This document shows, piece by piece, positions 62,754 to 64,000 of a stretch of DNA of 64,000 bases. Position 1 is the stretch's first letter. Each line of letters begins with the position of its first letter. The position numbers were made by a program, and so were the translations under genes. The notes under the pieces were generated by a model. That model did not search any database, was not told the DNA's origin, and worked only from the letters and a program-made list of their open reading frames with translations. The DNA lies in the NCBI RefSeq assembly GCF_000297395.2, contig NZ_HF570108.1:396738-460737 (forward strand), in the 5' to 3' direction. This DNA comes from Micromonospora lupini str. Lupac 08. GTDB taxonomy: Bacteria > Actinomycetota > Actinomycetes > Mycobacteriales > Micromonosporaceae.

Positions 62754-64000
62754 TTAGTCGAGTGAGATGCAGGACACCCAGATGTCCGCGCCCCCGCCAG
62801 TAAAGGTGAACTGGTAACCACTGATCGACAGCGGCTGGATCAGCACCGGATTGACACCCGCGCCCGACAGTTGGTAGCCGGTTCCGACAGCAATGTCTCC
62901 GGCCTGGCACCCGAAATCAACGGGGGTATCCGCGATCACCGTCAGCGGTCCCTGAATGTAGGCGGCCTGGATTCCGGTGCCCGCCACTCCCTGCGCGCCC
63001 TGCGGCCCCTGAGCGCCGGTGTCACCCTGTGCGCCCTGGAAGCCCTGAGCGCCTTGTACGCCGGTGTCGCCCTGGGCGCCCTGGAAACCTTGGGTGCCTT
63101 GGGTACCCGTAACGCCCTGCGCGCCTTGAGCCCCCTGCAAGCCCTGGAGCACCGGTGTCGCCCTGCGCGCCTTGAGCACCGGTGTCGCCCTGGAAGCCTT
63201 GAGCTCCCTGGGCACCGGTGTTGCCCTGGAAACCTTGGGCGCCTTGGGTACCGGTGTTGCCCTGGGCGCCTTGTGCGCCGGTGTCGCCTTGGGCGCCCTG
63301 GAAGCCTTGGGCGCCCTGAGCGCCCGCGTCGCCCTGCGCCCCTTGAGCTCCGGTGTCGCCCTGCGCCCCCTGCGCGCCTTGAGCACCGGTGTTGCCCTGG
63401 GTGCCTTGTGCGCCTTGGGCTCCCTGTGCGCCTTGAGTACCTGTGTTGCCCTGGGCGCCTTGTGCGCCGGTGTCGCCTTGGGCGCCCTGGAAACCTTGGG
63501 CGCCTTGAGCACCGGTGTTGCCCTGGGCGCCTTGTGCGCCGGTGTCGCCTTGGGCGCCCTGGAAACCTTGCGCGCCCTGAGCACCCGCGTCGCCCTGCGC
63601 CCCTGCGCGCCCTGAGCACCGGCGTCGCCTTGGAAGCCTTGAGCTCCCTGGGCGCCGCTGTTGCCTTGCGCGCCTTGAGCTCCGGTGTCGCCCTGGAATC
63701 CTTGGCTGCCTTGTGCGCCGGTGTTGCCCTGGGCGCCCTGGAAACCTTGGGCACCTTGAGCACCGGTGTTGCCCTGGGCGCCTTCTGCGCCGGTGTCGCC
63801 TTGGGCGCCCTGGAAACCTTGCGCGCCCTGAGCACCCGCGTCGCCCTGCGCCCCCTGCGCGCCCTGAGCACCCGCGTCGCCCTGCGCCCCCTGCGCGCCC
63901 TGAGCACCCGCGTCGCCTTGGAAGCCTTGAGCTCCCTGGGCGCCGCTGTTGCCTTGCGCGCCTTGAGCTCCGGTGTCGCCCTGGAATCCTTGGCTGCCTT
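62754..64000 (-). CDS. Collagen-like repeat protein, 3' part, with two compensating frameshifts
   Basis: The gene enters from beyond 64000, so its start is not seen. Read in one frame it begins with Gly-X-Y collagen repeats ([20 protein letters not shown]), changes at about 63600 into a basic repeat ([20 protein letters not shown]), and returns to Gly-X-Y at about 63150. It ends with a globular domain of about 75 residues ([20 protein letters not shown] to VSCISLD) with two Cys. The middle part is collagen repeat in another frame: a C-run of four instead of five near 63600-63604 moves it out, and an extra base near 63150 moves it back. Without these indels the whole would be one collagen-like surface protein. 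Confidence 0.7.
   Translation of the reverse strand, partial: GSQGFQGDTGAQGAQGNSGAQGAQGFQGDAGAQGAQGAQGDAGAQGAQGAQGDAGAQGAQGFQGAQGDTGAEGAQGNTGAQGAQGFQGAQGNTGAQGSQGFQGDTGAQGAQGNSGAQGAQGFQGDAGAQGAQGRRATRVLRARKVSRAPKATPAHKAPRATPVLKAPKVSRAPKATPAHKAPRATQVLKAHREPKAHKAPRATPVLKARRGRRATPELKGRRATRALRAPKASRAPKATPAHKAPRATPVPKAPKVSRATPVPRELKASRATPVLKARRATPVLQGLQGAQGAQGVTGTQGTQGFQGAQGDTGVQGAQGFQGAQGDTGAQGPQGAQGVAGTGIQAAYIQGPLTVIADTPVDFGCQAGDIAVGTGYQLSGAGVNPVLIQPLSISGYQFTFTGGGADIWVSCISLD
62942..64000 (-). repeat. Collagen-type DNA repeat array
   Basis: About 1 kb of 9-bp-based repeats (Gly-X-Y codons, with GGCGCCCAAGGCGACACC-like modules in higher-order units of 27-54 bp) continues to the edge. Long identical modules make this stretch prone to slippage and to assembly error. 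Confidence 0.85.

Noticed and set aside
62942..64000. CRISPR array
   Set aside because: The repeat is contiguous, in 9-bp multiples and codes for Gly-X-Y; there are no unique spacers and no cas genes.

Overview
The window is very GC-rich with strongly biased third codon positions, frequent GTG starts and many ATGA/TGATG gene overlaps. A block running acs, HAD hydrolase, ssd-tad, MrfA-type helicase, bldG with its partner, H+-pyrophosphatase, topA, dTMP kinase, holB and PSP1 follows the gene order known from Streptomyces and relatives. Together with the actinobacterial MFS-dTMP kinase fusion and type VII secretion genes this points to a filamentous actinobacterium, most likely Micromonosporaceae (inference from content and style, not from a database search).

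Layout. 1-5.6 kb: two secreted M6/immune-inhibitor-A metalloproteases (- strand). 5.8-11.3 kb: acetyl-CoA synthetase, a Fic-like protein whose catalytic motif is lost, a HAD-IB hydrolase and a DUF4240 protein, separated by GC-rich tandem repeats. 11.3-12.9 kb: ECF sigma factor and a membrane-anchored partner. 13.0-18.4 kb: a Tad/Flp pilus-type locus (ssd, tadA, tadB, tadC, DUF4244 pilin-like peptide, tadE, tadG-like) with two apparent frameshifts and a repeat insertion in tadB. 18.8-23.2 kb: LURP-one-like protein, small protein, helicase, bldG and its anti-sigma partner. 23.5-40.2 kb: H+-PPase, lipoprotein, topA, an oxidase/TetR pair, a PLP enzyme, MFS-dTMP kinase fusion, holB, a small YbaB/WXG-like triad, and PSP1. 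40.3-45.4 kb: membrane metallophosphoesterase, tRNA-Thr(CGU), AraC regulator, Fsr-like MFS exporter and RarD-like transporter.

45.6-58.0 kb is the most interesting part. On the + strand three small WXG100/DUF6507-type proteins precede a 750-residue polymorphic toxin with a YwqJ-like deaminase tip, followed by a YwqK-like immunity protein. Facing it on the - strand is a translationally coupled type VII secretion operon (small membrane protein, EccD, ParA-like ATPase, EccC, a 119-residue protein, DUF6177). No EccB, EccE or mycosin is visible here. A downstream + strand gene is split by an amber codon.

58.1-64.0 kb holds a patatin-like lipase, a methyltransferase, two VOC-fold proteins, a glycosyltransferase-methyltransferase fusion, a TPR lipoprotein and the 3' part of a collagen-like gene that runs off the right edge. 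The collagen repeat changes frame twice, and the two changes cancel, so the overall reading frame stays open.
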